DNA from: Edaphobacter flagellatus
GTDB taxonomy: Bacteria; Acidobacteriota; Terriglobia; Terriglobales; Acidobacteriaceae
Length of the DNA stretch: 64,000 nucleotides
Direction: 5' to 3'
NCBI RefSeq assembly: GCF_025264665.1
Contig: NZ_CP073697.1
Coordinates: forward strand, 2,232,001 to 2,296,000
Below, one piece after another: positions 9,661-17,190 of the stretch (positions are counted from its first letter, which is position 1; every line of letters starts with the position of its first letter). The notes beneath the pieces were generated by a model. It saw only the letters and a program-made list of their open reading frames with translations, searched no databases and was not told the origin of the DNA. A program made the translations under genes and the position numbers.

Positions 9661-11153
9661 GTGCGCAAGCCCTCCCTGCGCCCCATAGCAGCCCAACGGC
9701 TCTCCACAGCGACAGCAGCCACTGTGCCACCATTCTGCCTCGCAGAAGAAGCAAGCAGCGCAGCCGCCAGTGCCACCACATCCTCAGGCACACGCGACGG
9801 CTCCTTCTCCGCCGGCTGCACCAACAATCGCTCCAGATATCCCGTATCGATCGCCGCCGAACGAAAATCTTCGTCCTCCAGAATCCTTCGGAACAACGCA
9901 ATGTTCGTCCGGATGCCACCGACCACGTACTCATCCAGCGCACGCAGCATACGGTCGATCGCCACCTCGCGCGTCTCACCATACGCAATCAGCTTCGACA
10001 GCATCGGGTCGTACTCCAGCGGAACCGTCCAGCCCGTGTACACGCCGCAGTCCTCGCGAATGCCCGGCCCGCCCGGCTGCACCAGCCGCGTAATCAGCCC
10101 CGGCGAAGGAAAGAAGTTGTTCTCCGGGTCCTCCGCATAGATGCGGCATTCCACCGCATGCCCTCGCAGCTGCACCTCCTCCTGACGCAGCCACAGCGGC
10201 TCTCCCATCGCCACGCGCAACTGCATCCGAACCAGGTCCAACCCCGTCACCATCTCCGTCACCGGGTGCTCCACCTGCAGCCGCGTATTCATCTCAAGGA
10301 AGTAGAAGTTTTCGCCTGCATCCACGAGGAACTCCACCGTACCCGCATTCACATAACCTGCCGACAGAGCCAGCCGCACCGCGGCCTCGCCCATCCTGCG
10401 CCGTAGGTCCTCGCCAACCACCGCCGACGGAGCTTCCTCGATCACCTTCTGGTGCCGCCGCTGCACACTGCACTCGCGCTCACCCAGGTAAATGCAGTTG
10501 CCGTGCATGTCGGCCATCACCTGCACCTCGATATGCCGCGGCCGCTCAATCAGTTTTTCGAGATAGACCTCACCCGAGCCGAAGCTTCTCTCCGCCTCAC
10601 TGCTCGCCGCCGTAAACGCGCCCGGAAGCTCCGCCGCGGACCGCACCGCGCGCATTCCCTTGCCGCCTCCGCCCGCCGCAGCCTTCAGCATCACCGGATA
10701 CCCGATACCCTCCGCAACGCGCAGAGCCTCCTCCACCGACGGCAAACCCGTCACACTCCCGGGAACCCTCGGCATCGACGCCGCATCCGCCGCCTGCCGC
10801 GCCTTCGTCTTCGATCCCAGGGCGCCCATCGCACTCGCCGGCGGACCGATAAATGTCACACCCGCAGTTGCACATGCATCCGCGAACTCCGCATTCTCCG
10901 ACAGAAAACCGTAGCCAGGATGAATCGCATCCGCCCCCGCACGGCGCGCCACATCCAGAATCAGATCGCCGCGCAGATAGCTCTCCGTCGCCGGTCCCGG
11001 CCCCAGCCGGTACGCCTCATCCGCATAACTCACATGCAGCGCCGCGCGGTCCACGTCGGAATACACCGCAACCGTAGCCAGCCCCATCTCGCGGCACGCA
11101 CGCATCACGCGCAGCGCAATCTCACCCCGGTTTGCGACCAACACTTTTTTCAT
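9657..11153 (-). CDS. Acyl-CoA (acetyl/propionyl) carboxylase, biotin carboxylase subunit
   Basis: 498 residues from the ATG at 11151-11153 (MKKVLVANRGEIALRVMRAC). Upstream in-frame codons would add about 31 unrelated residues and are not used here. It ATP-dependently carboxylates the biotin of the carrier. Visible motifs are the Gly-rich ATP loop KAAAGGGGKGMRAV, the substrate region RECSVQRRHQKVIEEAPS, the metal/biotin site FLEMNTRLQVEHPVTEMVTG and the C-terminal AYGETREVAIDRMLRAL. It is longer than the roughly 450-residue AccC of fatty acid synthesis and closer to PccA-type subunits. It overlaps the carrier gene by four bases. Confidence 0.92.
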   Translation of the reverse strand: MKKVLVANRGEIALRVMRACREMGLATVAVYSDVDRAALHVSYADEAYRLGPGPATESYLRGDLILDVARRAGADAIHPGYGFLSENAEFADACATAGVTFIGPPASAMGALGSKTKARQAADAASMPRVPGSVTGLPSVEEALRVAEGIGYPVMLKAAAGGGGKGMRAVRSAAELPGAFTAASSEAERSFGSGEVYLEKLIERPRHIEVQVMADMHGNCIYLGERECSVQRRHQKVIEEAPSAVVGEDLRRRMGEAAVRLALSAGYVNAGTVEFLVDAGENFYFLEMNTRLQVEHPVTEMVTGLDLVRMQLRVAMGEPLWLRQEEVQLRGHAVECRIYAEDPENNFFPSPGLITRLVQPGGPGIREDCGVYTGWTVPLEYDPMLSKLIAYGETREVAIDRMLRALDEYVVGGIRTNIALFRRILEDEDFRSAAIDTGYLERLLVQPAEKEPSRVPEDVVALAAALLASSARQNGGTVAAVAVESRWAAMGRREGLRT

Positions 11154-11169
11154 AGAACCACAGGCGGGA

Positions 11170-11175
11170 ATTCTA
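11170..11175 (-). promoter_or_regulatory. Candidate -10 box for the biotin carboxylase operon
   Basis: On the minus strand the hexamer TAGAAT sits 16 bases upstream of the ATG, preceded by TGCGA as in extended -10 promoters. No clear -35 is seen. The assignment rests on position and the hexamer alone. Confidence 0.3.
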
Positions 11176-11251
11176 TCGCACCCGCGCAAAGACGAATGCA
11201 ACAATCTCCCTCGCCACCCATCAATCGCATTCGAACGAAGAAGCACACAAC

Positions 11252-11283
11252 GAGAAGGCCTCCCGTTTGGGAGGCCTTCTCTT
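11252..11283 (-). terminator. Terminator after the TPR lipoprotein gene
   Basis: AAGGCCTCCC and GGGAGGCCTT arms with a four-base loop (GTTT on the plus strand). The minus-strand continuation is CTCGTTGTG. It begins about 25 bases past the stop of the TPR gene (11308). The palindrome could also act on plus-strand transcripts, but no plus gene ends here. Confidence 0.7.
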
Positions 11284-11307
11284 GAAGCATCGAAGTGAAC
11301 GAAGCAA

Positions 11308-12129
11308 CTAGTTCAGCGTTACGCCGCCACTAGTCTTCTCTTCCTTCTTCTTCTCATTCTCCTTGCGAGCGCCCATCGACTTCTGGCTCCACTCATCGGC
11401 CTTCGCCAGATCCGCCTTGCGCGCGTTATCATCGCCGCAATCCAGATCGGCCTTCCGGCGATAGGTAAGGTTCAGGTACGACATCGCATCGTCATAGTTC
11501 GGGTTGATCTCGACGGCCTTGTTCAGATACTCGAGGCCCTCGGTCACCAGAGCTGAGTTCTGATCCTGCAGCTTCTGGCACGCGCCCTTGCTCTTCTTTA
11601 CGTTGCCGTTGCCGTCGTCGGTCATGCCATCGGCAGCAAGAATCGTGCGCGCGTTCTGGTACGCCTGCATCCAGTCCACGACACCCACCGTGTAGTAAGC
11701 CTCCGCTGCCTTCGGATCGAGCGCGATCACCTTCTTCTGGTACTCCTTCGCCTCAGGCAGCTTCTTCGTGTTGAAGTAGATCGAAGCGATCTGCTTCAAC
11801 GCACCCACATCGTTGGGGTCCTTGGCCAGAATCTCCTGGAAGCCATCGAGCGCCTTCTTGGCAGTCGCAAGGTTCTCCGGCGAATCGAGGTTCGGAACCA
11901 CCTGGTAGGAATAAGCCGTCGCAAGGTAGAGCTTGGCCTGATCGTAGCTTGGGTCAAGCGCAATCGATTGCTGGAAGTGGTTCACTGCCTCTTCATAACG
12001 CGCATTCTTGAAGGCCTGCACGCCCTTCGTAAGCTGGTCACGCGCTTTCAAGCGGTTGCACCCGGTTACAGAAACTAGCATGAGCGCCAGCAAAGCAGCC
12101 GTAACCGGAATCCGTGCGGTCAATTTCAT
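11308..12129 (-). CDS. TPR-repeat lipoprotein
   Basis: 273 residues from the ATG at 12127-12129 (AAGGAG upstream). The lipoprotein signal is MKLTARIPVTAALLALMLVS followed by VTGC. It contains several tetratricopeptide repeats: KGVQAFKNARYEEAVNHFQQ (about 37-56), a second around PENLATAKKALDGFQEILAK, a third LPEAKEYQKKVIALDPKAAEA, and one near the C-terminus, LNKAVEINPNYDDAMSYLN. The tail is Lys/Glu-rich (ARKENEKKKEEK). It lies downstream of the tonB-exbB-exbD-exbD genes, an arrangement I recall from other Acidobacteriota, which hints at a scaffold linked to that envelope motor. It is separated from exbD by a terminator and may have its own promoter. Confidence 0.85.
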   Translation of the reverse strand: MKLTARIPVTAALLALMLVSVTGCNRLKARDQLTKGVQAFKNARYEEAVNHFQQSIALDPSYDQAKLYLATAYSYQVVPNLDSPENLATAKKALDGFQEILAKDPNDVGALKQIASIYFNTKKLPEAKEYQKKVIALDPKAAEAYYTVGVVDWMQAYQNARTILAADGMTDDGNGNVKKSKGACQKLQDQNSALVTEGLEYLNKAVEINPNYDDAMSYLNLTYRRKADLDCGDDNARKADLAKADEWSQKSMGARKENEKKKEEKTSGGVTLN

Positions 12130-12435
12130 GGGACGTGGTATCTCCTTCAAATGGGCGCGTATCTTCAGACGGGAATCATAAACCAACAACAGCAGTTTTC
12201 GTCTTGCGGGTTGATTGTAACGGTATACCGCCCCGTATGACCAGAGGCGAACAGCTTATTCCTGGCGATAAATTCCAATCGCCCTTCAAATTTCACCTGA
12301 TCGTCAAATGGCTCGAAAGAGAATCCAGGTTGGGTTCCATTAGACCATCACAAACCGGCATTTTCACTCATAAAATTCGATCGGGCGGCCAAAGCTCCGA
12401 CCGCCCGATGGAGAATCACTGTTCCATGCAGACTG
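12130..12435. other. Intergenic stretch between TPR gene and exbD
   Basis: About 306 bp. It holds the exbD terminator (12372-12411) and otherwise the leader and presumably the promoter of the TPR lipoprotein gene. A 116-codon plus-strand reading frame crosses it, but it has no ribosome site, no recognisable protein features and overlaps genes at both ends, so it is not called. Confidence 0.6.
12372..12411 (-). terminator. Terminator of the tonB-exbB-exbD-exbD cluster
   Basis: On the minus strand ATCGGGCGG pairs with CCGCCCGAT around a 12-base loop (stem within 12380-12410), followed by CGAATTTTATG with a T-run at 12373-12376. It lies about 25 bases past the stop of the last exbD gene. Confidence 0.7.
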
Positions 12436-12870
12436 CTACTGCCCAGCCTCAACACGAGGCGTGATCAGACCGATGTTGTCAACGCCGGCCTGATGGCCAT
12501 AGTCGATCACTTCAGCAATCTTGCTGAAGTCAAGGTCTTTGTCGCCCTTTACGAACATCACCTTCTCCTGCCGGGACGCGAAGATCTCCGCCAGCTTCGG
12601 CTCAATGTCCGTTTTGTTGAACGCCGTCTCATTGATCTTGTACGAAGGCGCACCAGCTCCGTTCGACTGTACCTGCACCACGATCGTGCGGTCGTTCGGC
12701 TGATCCTGCGTCTTGTTCTTCGGGGGCTGGGGCACCAGCGTATCCAAACCCTTCGGCGTCACCGGCACAATGACCATGAAGATGATCAACAGCACCAGCA
12801 GCACATCGATCAGCGGAGTTACGTTAATCTCCGAGACCGCTCCACCGTGACTTCCACCGCCCATTCCCAT
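12436..12870 (-). CDS. exbD: ExbD/TolR biopolymer transport protein (second copy)
   Basis: 144 residues. A short Gly-rich cytoplasmic N-terminus (MGMGGGSHGGAVSEINVTPL) leads to one membrane helix (about 20-38, IDVLLVLLIIFMVIVPV) that carries the proton-relay Asp of the family in PLIDVLLVLL. A periplasmic domain of about 95 residues follows. ExbD works with ExbB and TonB to turn the proton gradient into force on outer-membrane receptors. The start is fixed by AGGAGAATTCGTT before the ATG. It follows the other exbD by 64 bp; two exbD paralogues in tandem are common in Acidobacteriota. Confidence 0.92.
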   Translation of the reverse strand: MGMGGGSHGGAVSEINVTPLIDVLLVLLIIFMVIVPVTPKGLDTLVPQPPKNKTQDQPNDRTIVVQVQSNGAGAPSYKINETAFNKTDIEPKLAEIFASRQEKVMFVKGDKDLDFSKIAEVIDYGHQAGVDNIGLITPRVEAGQ

Positions 12871-12934
12871 AACGAATTCTCCTGAATATTCTCACTGCCT
12901 CCGTCTACTAACTACTTATGAGTAGATCGAAGGC

Positions 12935-13375
12935 TTACTTCTTCGGGGTCTCCGCCTGCTCGCGCTTCTCGGTCAGCAGTCCAAGCTGGCTGACACCGGC
13001 TGCACGAACACCGTCGACGGCGTCCATCACCTTGCCATAATTGGCGCGGGCATCGGCACGCATATAAACCTGTTTGTTGGTCTTGTTCTCCAACTTCGCC
13101 GCAATCTTCGGTCCCAGATCGTCCAGCGTCACCTGGTCACCGCCGAGGAACGTGCGTCCGTCCCGCGTCACCGCAACCGTCACGGCGTCTTCCTTGTTCG
13201 CGTCTTCCATCACCGTCGCCGAATCCGTCTTCGGCAGATCGACGTTGACTTTGTTGTTCAGCATGGGCGTGATGACCATGAAGATAATCAGGAGCACCAG
13301 CATGACGTCCACCATCGGAGTCACGTTGATATTCGAATTTACCTTTCCGCCCTCATCCCGCTTTGAGATACCCAT
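12935..13375 (-). CDS. exbD: ExbD/TolR biopolymer transport protein (first copy)
   Basis: 146 residues from the ATG at 13373-13375 with GGAG nine bases upstream; an in-frame extension to 13417 lacks such support. A basic N-terminus (MGISKRDEGGKVNSNINVTP) is followed by the helix MVDVMLVLLIIFMVITPML with the relay Asp, then the periplasmic domain VTVAVTRDGRTFLGGDQVTL to GVSQLGLLTEKREQ. It shares layout but not close sequence with its neighbour. It is preceded by the hairpin-rich spacer at 13465-13553. Confidence 0.93.
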   Translation of the reverse strand: MGISKRDEGGKVNSNINVTPMVDVMLVLLIIFMVITPMLNNKVNVDLPKTDSATVMEDANKEDAVTVAVTRDGRTFLGGDQVTLDDLGPKIAAKLENKTNKQVYMRADARANYGKVMDAVDGVRAAGVSQLGLLTEKREQAETPKK

Positions 13376-13464
13376 AAGCTTATGCTCCGTCCGGCTCTGC
13401 CGTATTCGCTGCTCCACCCCCTAAGGGGCTTCGCCTGCTCCTGCCTTCGAATCCGGGCCTTTCT

Positions 13465-13553
13465 GCCTCTCCGAACATCGCATATGTTCGGAGAGGCCTC
13501 AGGCTGTGATTCTCGCAGGATACTGATCTAATGCGCCTCTCCAAAAGAGAGGC
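13465..13553 (-). promoter_or_regulatory. Two adjacent hairpins with interchangeable arms between exbB and exbD
   Basis: Hairpin A: GCCTCTC (13535-13541) and GAGAGGC (13547-13553) with a CAAAA loop. Hairpin B: GCCTCTCCGAACAT (13465-13478) and ATGTTCGGAGAGGC (13484-13497) with a five-base loop, a perfect 14-bp stem. Because both use GCCTCTC/GAGAGGC arms, alternative pairings are possible. Neither is followed by a T-run on the minus strand, so they look like mRNA processing, stability or attenuation elements rather than a terminator. Confidence 0.6.
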
Positions 13554-13559
13554 CGCGGC

Positions 13560-14300
13560 TTACCGGTGGCTCTGCTTGATGAAGTAGTCCACCAGCTCCG
13601 ACGAGCTGTTGTCCATCTCCACGTCGAAGGCCTCAACCTTGTTGGTGAAGTAGTTGAAGGTCATAACAGCCGGGATGGCGACGAGCAGACCGAAAGCGGT
13701 CGTAACCAGAGCTTCCGAGATACCGCCGGCGACTGCGCCGATACCCGAGGTCTTCTGCGTTGCGATCTGCTGGAAGGCGTTCAGAATGCCGACGACGGTG
13801 CCGAACAGGCCGATAAACGGAGCCGTCGAACCGATCGTAGCCAGGCCACCCAGGCCGCGCTTCAGCTTCGCGTGAACGATAGCCTCAGAACGCTCCAGAG
13901 CGCGCTGCGAGCTCTCGATCTGCGCATCGGTGATCGCGCCACCGGAACCGAAGCTGCGAAACTCCTGCAGACCGGCGGTGACAACCTCGGCGAGGTGCGA
14001 CTTCTTGAAGCGGTCGGCAACCTTGATCGCCTCATCCAGACGGCCGTCCTTCAGAGCGCCTGCAACCTTGGGAGCAAACTCGCGCGACTGCTTACGAGCA
14101 TTCGAGAAATACAGGGCGCGGTCGATGATCACAGCCAGCGACCAGATCGACATGATGAACAGGATGATGACGACGGCGCGGGCCAGATTGCCCATGTTGG
14201 CCCAGAGCTGGAGCGGGCTGAAGCCAACCTGCTGCTCCTGGAAGAACAATGCCAGCGAAGTGGGTACATGAGCGATATTTGAGAGATGAGCGAGAATCAC
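13560..14300 (-). CDS. exbB: MotA/TolQ/ExbB proton channel family protein
   Basis: 246 residues with a GTG start at 14298-14300, fixed by GGAGGAAGTTCT directly upstream. Three membrane helices: about 38-58 (AVVIILFIMSIWSLAVIID), about 155-175 (IGSTAPFIGLFGTVVGILNA) and about 190-212 (ISEALVTTAFGLLVAIPAVM). The GTVVGILNAFQQIA and EALVTTAFGLLVAIPAV segments are diagnostic for the channel. It forms the proton-conducting pentamer around ExbD and drives TonB. It sits between tonB (157 bp upstream) and exbD. Confidence 0.95.
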   Translation of the reverse strand: MILAHLSNIAHVPTSLALFFQEQQVGFSPLQLWANMGNLARAVVIILFIMSIWSLAVIIDRALYFSNARKQSREFAPKVAGALKDGRLDEAIKVADRFKKSHLAEVVTAGLQEFRSFGSGGAITDAQIESSQRALERSEAIVHAKLKRGLGGLATIGSTAPFIGLFGTVVGILNAFQQIATQKTSGIGAVAGGISEALVTTAFGLLVAIPAVMTFNYFTNKVEAFDVEMDNSSSELVDYFIKQSHR

Positions 14301-14422
14301 AGAACTTCCTCCTGATTTGAAACTCTAACCTTCGTATTTCCAGGTCGATACTCCACAAAAGGGTGATGCTTCCTGTAGAGTCTTTCGACGCAAAGCGAGA
14401 TCGTTGTTGTCGTCGGATCGGA

Positions 14423-14441
14423 CCGCCTCGCCATGAGGCGG
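14423..14441. other. Stem-loop between tonB and exbB
   Basis: CCGCCTC (14423-14429) and GAGGCGG (14435-14441) around GCCAT. On the minus strand the T-run precedes the hairpin instead of following it, so it is not a normal terminator. It may protect or process the mRNA between tonB and exbB. Confidence 0.45.
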
Positions 14442-14456
14442 CCCCGGACCAAAAAA

Positions 14457-15191
14457 TTAGCCGCCGAAGTTGAAGTTGACCGTGATCGTCGTCTCCACCT
14501 CAGTGGGGTCGCCGTTCAGGATGTAGGGCTTGTACCGCCATTGCCGCACAGCGTCCAGAGCTGCGTTCTGCAGCATCTGAGGTCCGCTGACCACCTCAAG
14601 GTTCTTAATCGTGCCTTCCTTGGAGATGATCGCGTGCAGAACCACGGCGCCGGAGACGTGCGCGGCCTTCGCAATCGGAGGATAGACCGGCTTCGGCTGC
14701 GAGATCGCATTACCGGCAACCACACCGCTCGATACGCGAACCGGGCCTTTGGGCTTCTCAACCGCCTTCACGACCGGAGCCGGAGCGTTGCCCAGTCCAC
14801 CCATCACGCCGCCAGGAACACCCGAGCCCGAGCCCATGCCGGCCATACCTGCCACACCGGCCATCTGCGGAGGAGGCGCAGCCTCTTCCTTCAGCATCTT
14901 GATGTCCTTGGGAATCTTGGTCGGAGCATGCAGACCCTGGTCGATCTCAGAAACCATCTTGATCGGCTTGACGATCTGTGCTGGCGGAGGGGGCGGTGGT
15001 GGGGGCGGCGGAGGCGGCGGGGCCGTCAGCATGGCCGTCATCGCCGTCTTCGGCAGAGCCTCAGGGTACAGCAGCGGAATCAGGATCATCGTACCCAGAA
15101 TCGCGGCGTTGAAAATAAACGTGCCGATCATCCAGTACTTCGATTTCGTCTTGATCTTACCGCCGGACTCCATCAATGAATCTTCAAACAT
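14457..15191 (-). CDS. tonB: Energy transducer TonB
   Basis: 244 residues. Cytoplasmic N-terminus, one helix at about 20-43 (YWMIGTFIFNAAILGTMILI), then a periplasmic linker with 13 consecutive prolines (about 58-70), and a Gly/Met-rich stretch (GVAGMAGMGSGSGVPGG). The TonB C-terminal domain (about 165-244) carries PKPVYPPIAKAAHVSGAVVL, the VVSGPQMLQNAALDAVRQWRY element (split here: VVSGPQMLQN, AALDAVRQWRYKPY) and the ending TITVNFNFGG. It contacts TonB boxes of outer-membrane receptors and is powered by the exbB/exbD products encoded downstream. Confidence 0.95.
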   Translation of the reverse strand: MFEDSLMESGGKIKTKSKYWMIGTFIFNAAILGTMILIPLLYPEALPKTAMTAMLTAPPPPPPPPPPPPPAQIVKPIKMVSEIDQGLHAPTKIPKDIKMLKEEAAPPPQMAGVAGMAGMGSGSGVPGGVMGGLGNAPAPVVKAVEKPKGPVRVSSGVVAGNAISQPKPVYPPIAKAAHVSGAVVLHAIISKEGTIKNLEVVSGPQMLQNAALDAVRQWRYKPYILNGDPTEVETTITVNFNFGG

Positions 15192-15312
15192 ATCCAGCCT
15201 CGTCAGTAGAGCTATTCGACTATAGACACCACAGCTTTTGCGTTTGTTCCCAAGTTAGCGGTAATTCTCAAAAAACTTTTCCACACGCTGTGGAATTCCC
15301 CGTGCAAACAGG

Positions 15313-15876
15313 CTACTGCACCTGGAAGCTCATCGTCGTTTCGGCTGCAATGGTGGCTTCCTTCTTTCCCGTCCCCGCTGCCACCGCGGTTCCTGCGCCG
15401 CCTCCGGCAAGTGCCCCAACGGCCGCCCCCTTGCCGCCTCCAAAGATGCCACCCAGCAACGCTCCCGCTGCTGCGCCGCCGCCGATCTTGGTCGCATTGC
15501 TCTTGGTATGGCCTTCGCCATCAGCAGCATAGACATCTGTATTCACCCGAATACCACGAACCGAGGTCACCTCCAGCGCCAGCGCGCCCGGCTTGCTCAA
15601 ACGCCCCGACGACGTAGCATCGGCAACACGCCCCCGCACCTTCGCGCCCCTGGCCGCAACCACCTTGCCATTGACCGAAATCGGCTCCACCAGCGTGCCT
15701 GTCCACGACGAACCCTTCTGGGCCGCTGCCGAACTAAGCGCGCTGTCATTCTTCACCACAATACTGGTTCCCGGCGGGATCGCCTGCGCCGAAGCATAGA
15801 TTGCCGATACAAAAAACAGCACCAGCGCAATCGCCGCGTTCGCCATAAAAGCTCTGTTTTCCGACTGTCGATTCAT
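15313..15876 (-). CDS. Exported glycine-zipper protein
   Basis: 187 residues from the ATG at 15874-15876 with GGAGGATCTGCG upstream; the frame is open further but without support. Signal peptide about 1-31 (ANAAIALVLFFVSAIYASAQ). A beta-rich middle (about 32-120: PPGTSIVVKNDSALSSAAAQ, VVAARGAKVRGRVADATSSG) resembles the outer part of TrbI/VirB10-like or LysM-adjacent domains. The C-terminal glycine zipper (about 130-165: GGGAAAGALLGGIFGGGKGA, VGALAGGGAGTAVAAG) may insert in or oligomerise at the outer membrane. Function unknown. It is monocistronic. Confidence 0.75.
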   Translation of the reverse strand: MNRQSENRAFMANAAIALVLFFVSAIYASAQAIPPGTSIVVKNDSALSSAAAQKGSSWTGTLVEPISVNGKVVAARGAKVRGRVADATSSGRLSKPGALALEVTSVRGIRVNTDVYAADGEGHTKSNATKIGGGAAAGALLGGIFGGGKGAAVGALAGGGAGTAVAAGTGKKEATIAAETTMSFQVQ

Positions 15877-16040
15877 CGCAGATCCTCCCTTCACGCTGCC
15901 GTCTTCCCATACGATGCAGAATCTGGCCACCGAGGCGAAGGCCTTCATCCTAGCATCGCAGCGGCAGATCGCGCATCATCGCCTCCTCGCTGCATCGACA
16001 AATTTCCAATCAGCGCGAGCCGCAGTCGAGCCCAAAGCGA

Positions 16041-16073
16041 AAAGCGCCAACCTCAGCGGAGGTTGGCGCTTTT
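16041..16073 (-). terminator. Terminator of yajC-secD-secF
   Basis: A 12-bp stem, AAAGCGCCAACC with GGTTGGCGCTTT, around a CTCAGCGGA-type loop; on the minus strand it ends in CGCTTTTCGC. It begins about 57 bases past the secF stop and is the only strong hairpin in the spacer. Confidence 0.8.
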
Positions 16074-16129
16074 GCTCAATCCAACAATTGCATCAGGCAA
16101 GCAATATGCCCGGACAACGACAACGTCTG

Positions 16130-17092
16130 CTATGCCCGAGCCTTCTTGTTTGCGGGCAGCGAAACTGTCTTGCCCCTGCCCGAGCGCCACTCCTGGTACG
16201 CCACCAGCATCGGTGCTGCCACCGCAATCGATGAGTACGTTCCGATCAGGATACCCACCACCAGCGCGAACGAAAATCCATGAAGCACTTCGCCGCCAAA
16301 CAGGTACAGGCTCAATACCGTGAGGAACGTCAGTCCCGACGTCAGCACCGTCCGGCTCAGCGTCTGGTTGATCGACCGGTTCACCACATCCGCCAGACCC
16401 TCGCGCCGGTTCATCCCCAGATTCTCGCGAATACGATCGAAGACAACGATCGTGTCGTTCATCGAGTAGCCGATCAGCGTCAGCAGAGCCGCAATCACCG
16501 TCAGCGTAATTTCCGTATTCGTCAGGCTGAACGCGCCCACCGTGATCAGCGTGTCATGAAAGACCGCCACGACAGCAGCGACACCATAGATCAGCTCGAA
16601 CCGGAACCACAGGTAGATCAGCATACCGATCAGCGAGTACACCGTCGCCAGCAGCGCCTGCTGCTGCAGCTGCTTGCCTGCGGTCGGGCCCACAATCTCC
16701 ACCTGCTCGATCGTCGCCTTCGAGTCGCGATAGTTCGTCGCCAGGGCGTTCTCTACGGCCTGGCGTCCCGCATCATGCGCCTGGTCGGTCGCCGAGTTGA
16801 TCGGCAGCGCGATGATCACCTTGTTCGCCGCATGGCCGCTCGGATCGCTCACGCGCTGAATCCGCGCATCGCGCACCCCTGCCTTGTCCATTGCCTGACG
16901 AATGTGGTCCTCATTCGGCGTCCCATCGAACGCCACGCGAATCTGCGTGCCGCCCGTAAAGTCCACGCCCTTCGGAATGCCATGCCAGAACAGCATGCTC
17001 AACACTCCGGAGACGGAAAAGATCAGCGAGAAGCCGAGGAAATACCACTTCTTTCCCAACCAGTCGATATTGGTATTACGAAAAAATTCCAC
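16130..17092 (-). CDS. secF: Protein translocase subunit SecF
   Basis: 320 residues with a GTG start (17090-17092) behind AAGGACTCGCAAC. Six membrane helices in the RND-like layout: the first at about 18-37, the rest clustered from about 140 to 305. Family motifs: GIPKGVDFTGGTQIRVAF after helix 1, then the helix 4-5 region ALLTLIGYSMNDTIVVFDRI RENL. With SecD it uses the proton gradient to pull exported proteins off the periplasmic face of SecYEG. The C-terminus (QEWRSGRGKTVSLPANKKAR) is basic. It is downstream of secD with 98 bp that include a dispersed repeat. Confidence 0.96.
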   Translation of the reverse strand: MEFFRNTNIDWLGKKWYFLGFSLIFSVSGVLSMLFWHGIPKGVDFTGGTQIRVAFDGTPNEDHIRQAMDKAGVRDARIQRVSDPSGHAANKVIIALPINSATDQAHDAGRQAVENALATNYRDSKATIEQVEIVGPTAGKQLQQQALLATVYSLIGMLIYLWFRFELIYGVAAVVAVFHDTLITVGAFSLTNTEITLTVIAALLTLIGYSMNDTIVVFDRIRENLGMNRREGLADVVNRSINQTLSRTVLTSGLTFLTVLSLYLFGGEVLHGFSFALVVGILIGTYSSIAVAAPMLVAYQEWRSGRGKTVSLPANKKARA

Positions 17093-17125
17093 GTTGCGAG
17101 TCCTTCTATCTCAAGCTAAAAACTT

Positions 17126-17175
17126 GTCATTCCGGCCGGAGCGAAGCGAAGTGCAGGAATCTGCTTCTCTGCCAC
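17126..17175. repeat. Dispersed GTCATTCCG repeat (copy 1)
   Basis: GTCATTCCGGCCGGAGCGAA followed by GCGAAGTGCAGGAATCTGC and TTCTCT. The same pattern recurs at 18849-18900, 26333-26388 and, diverged, at 26997-27040. It lies between secD and secF within the operon. Confidence 0.7.
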
Positions 17176-17190
17176 CACGCCCGCCCAACC

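Noticed and set aside
11154..11246. N-terminal extension of the biotin carboxylase
   Set aside because: The family starts at MKKVLVANRGEIA; the extension overlaps the leader and a candidate -10 box.
12114..12464. 116-codon plus-strand frame in the gap before exbD
   Set aside because: Overlaps gene ends on both sides and a terminator, with no ribosome site or family resemblance.
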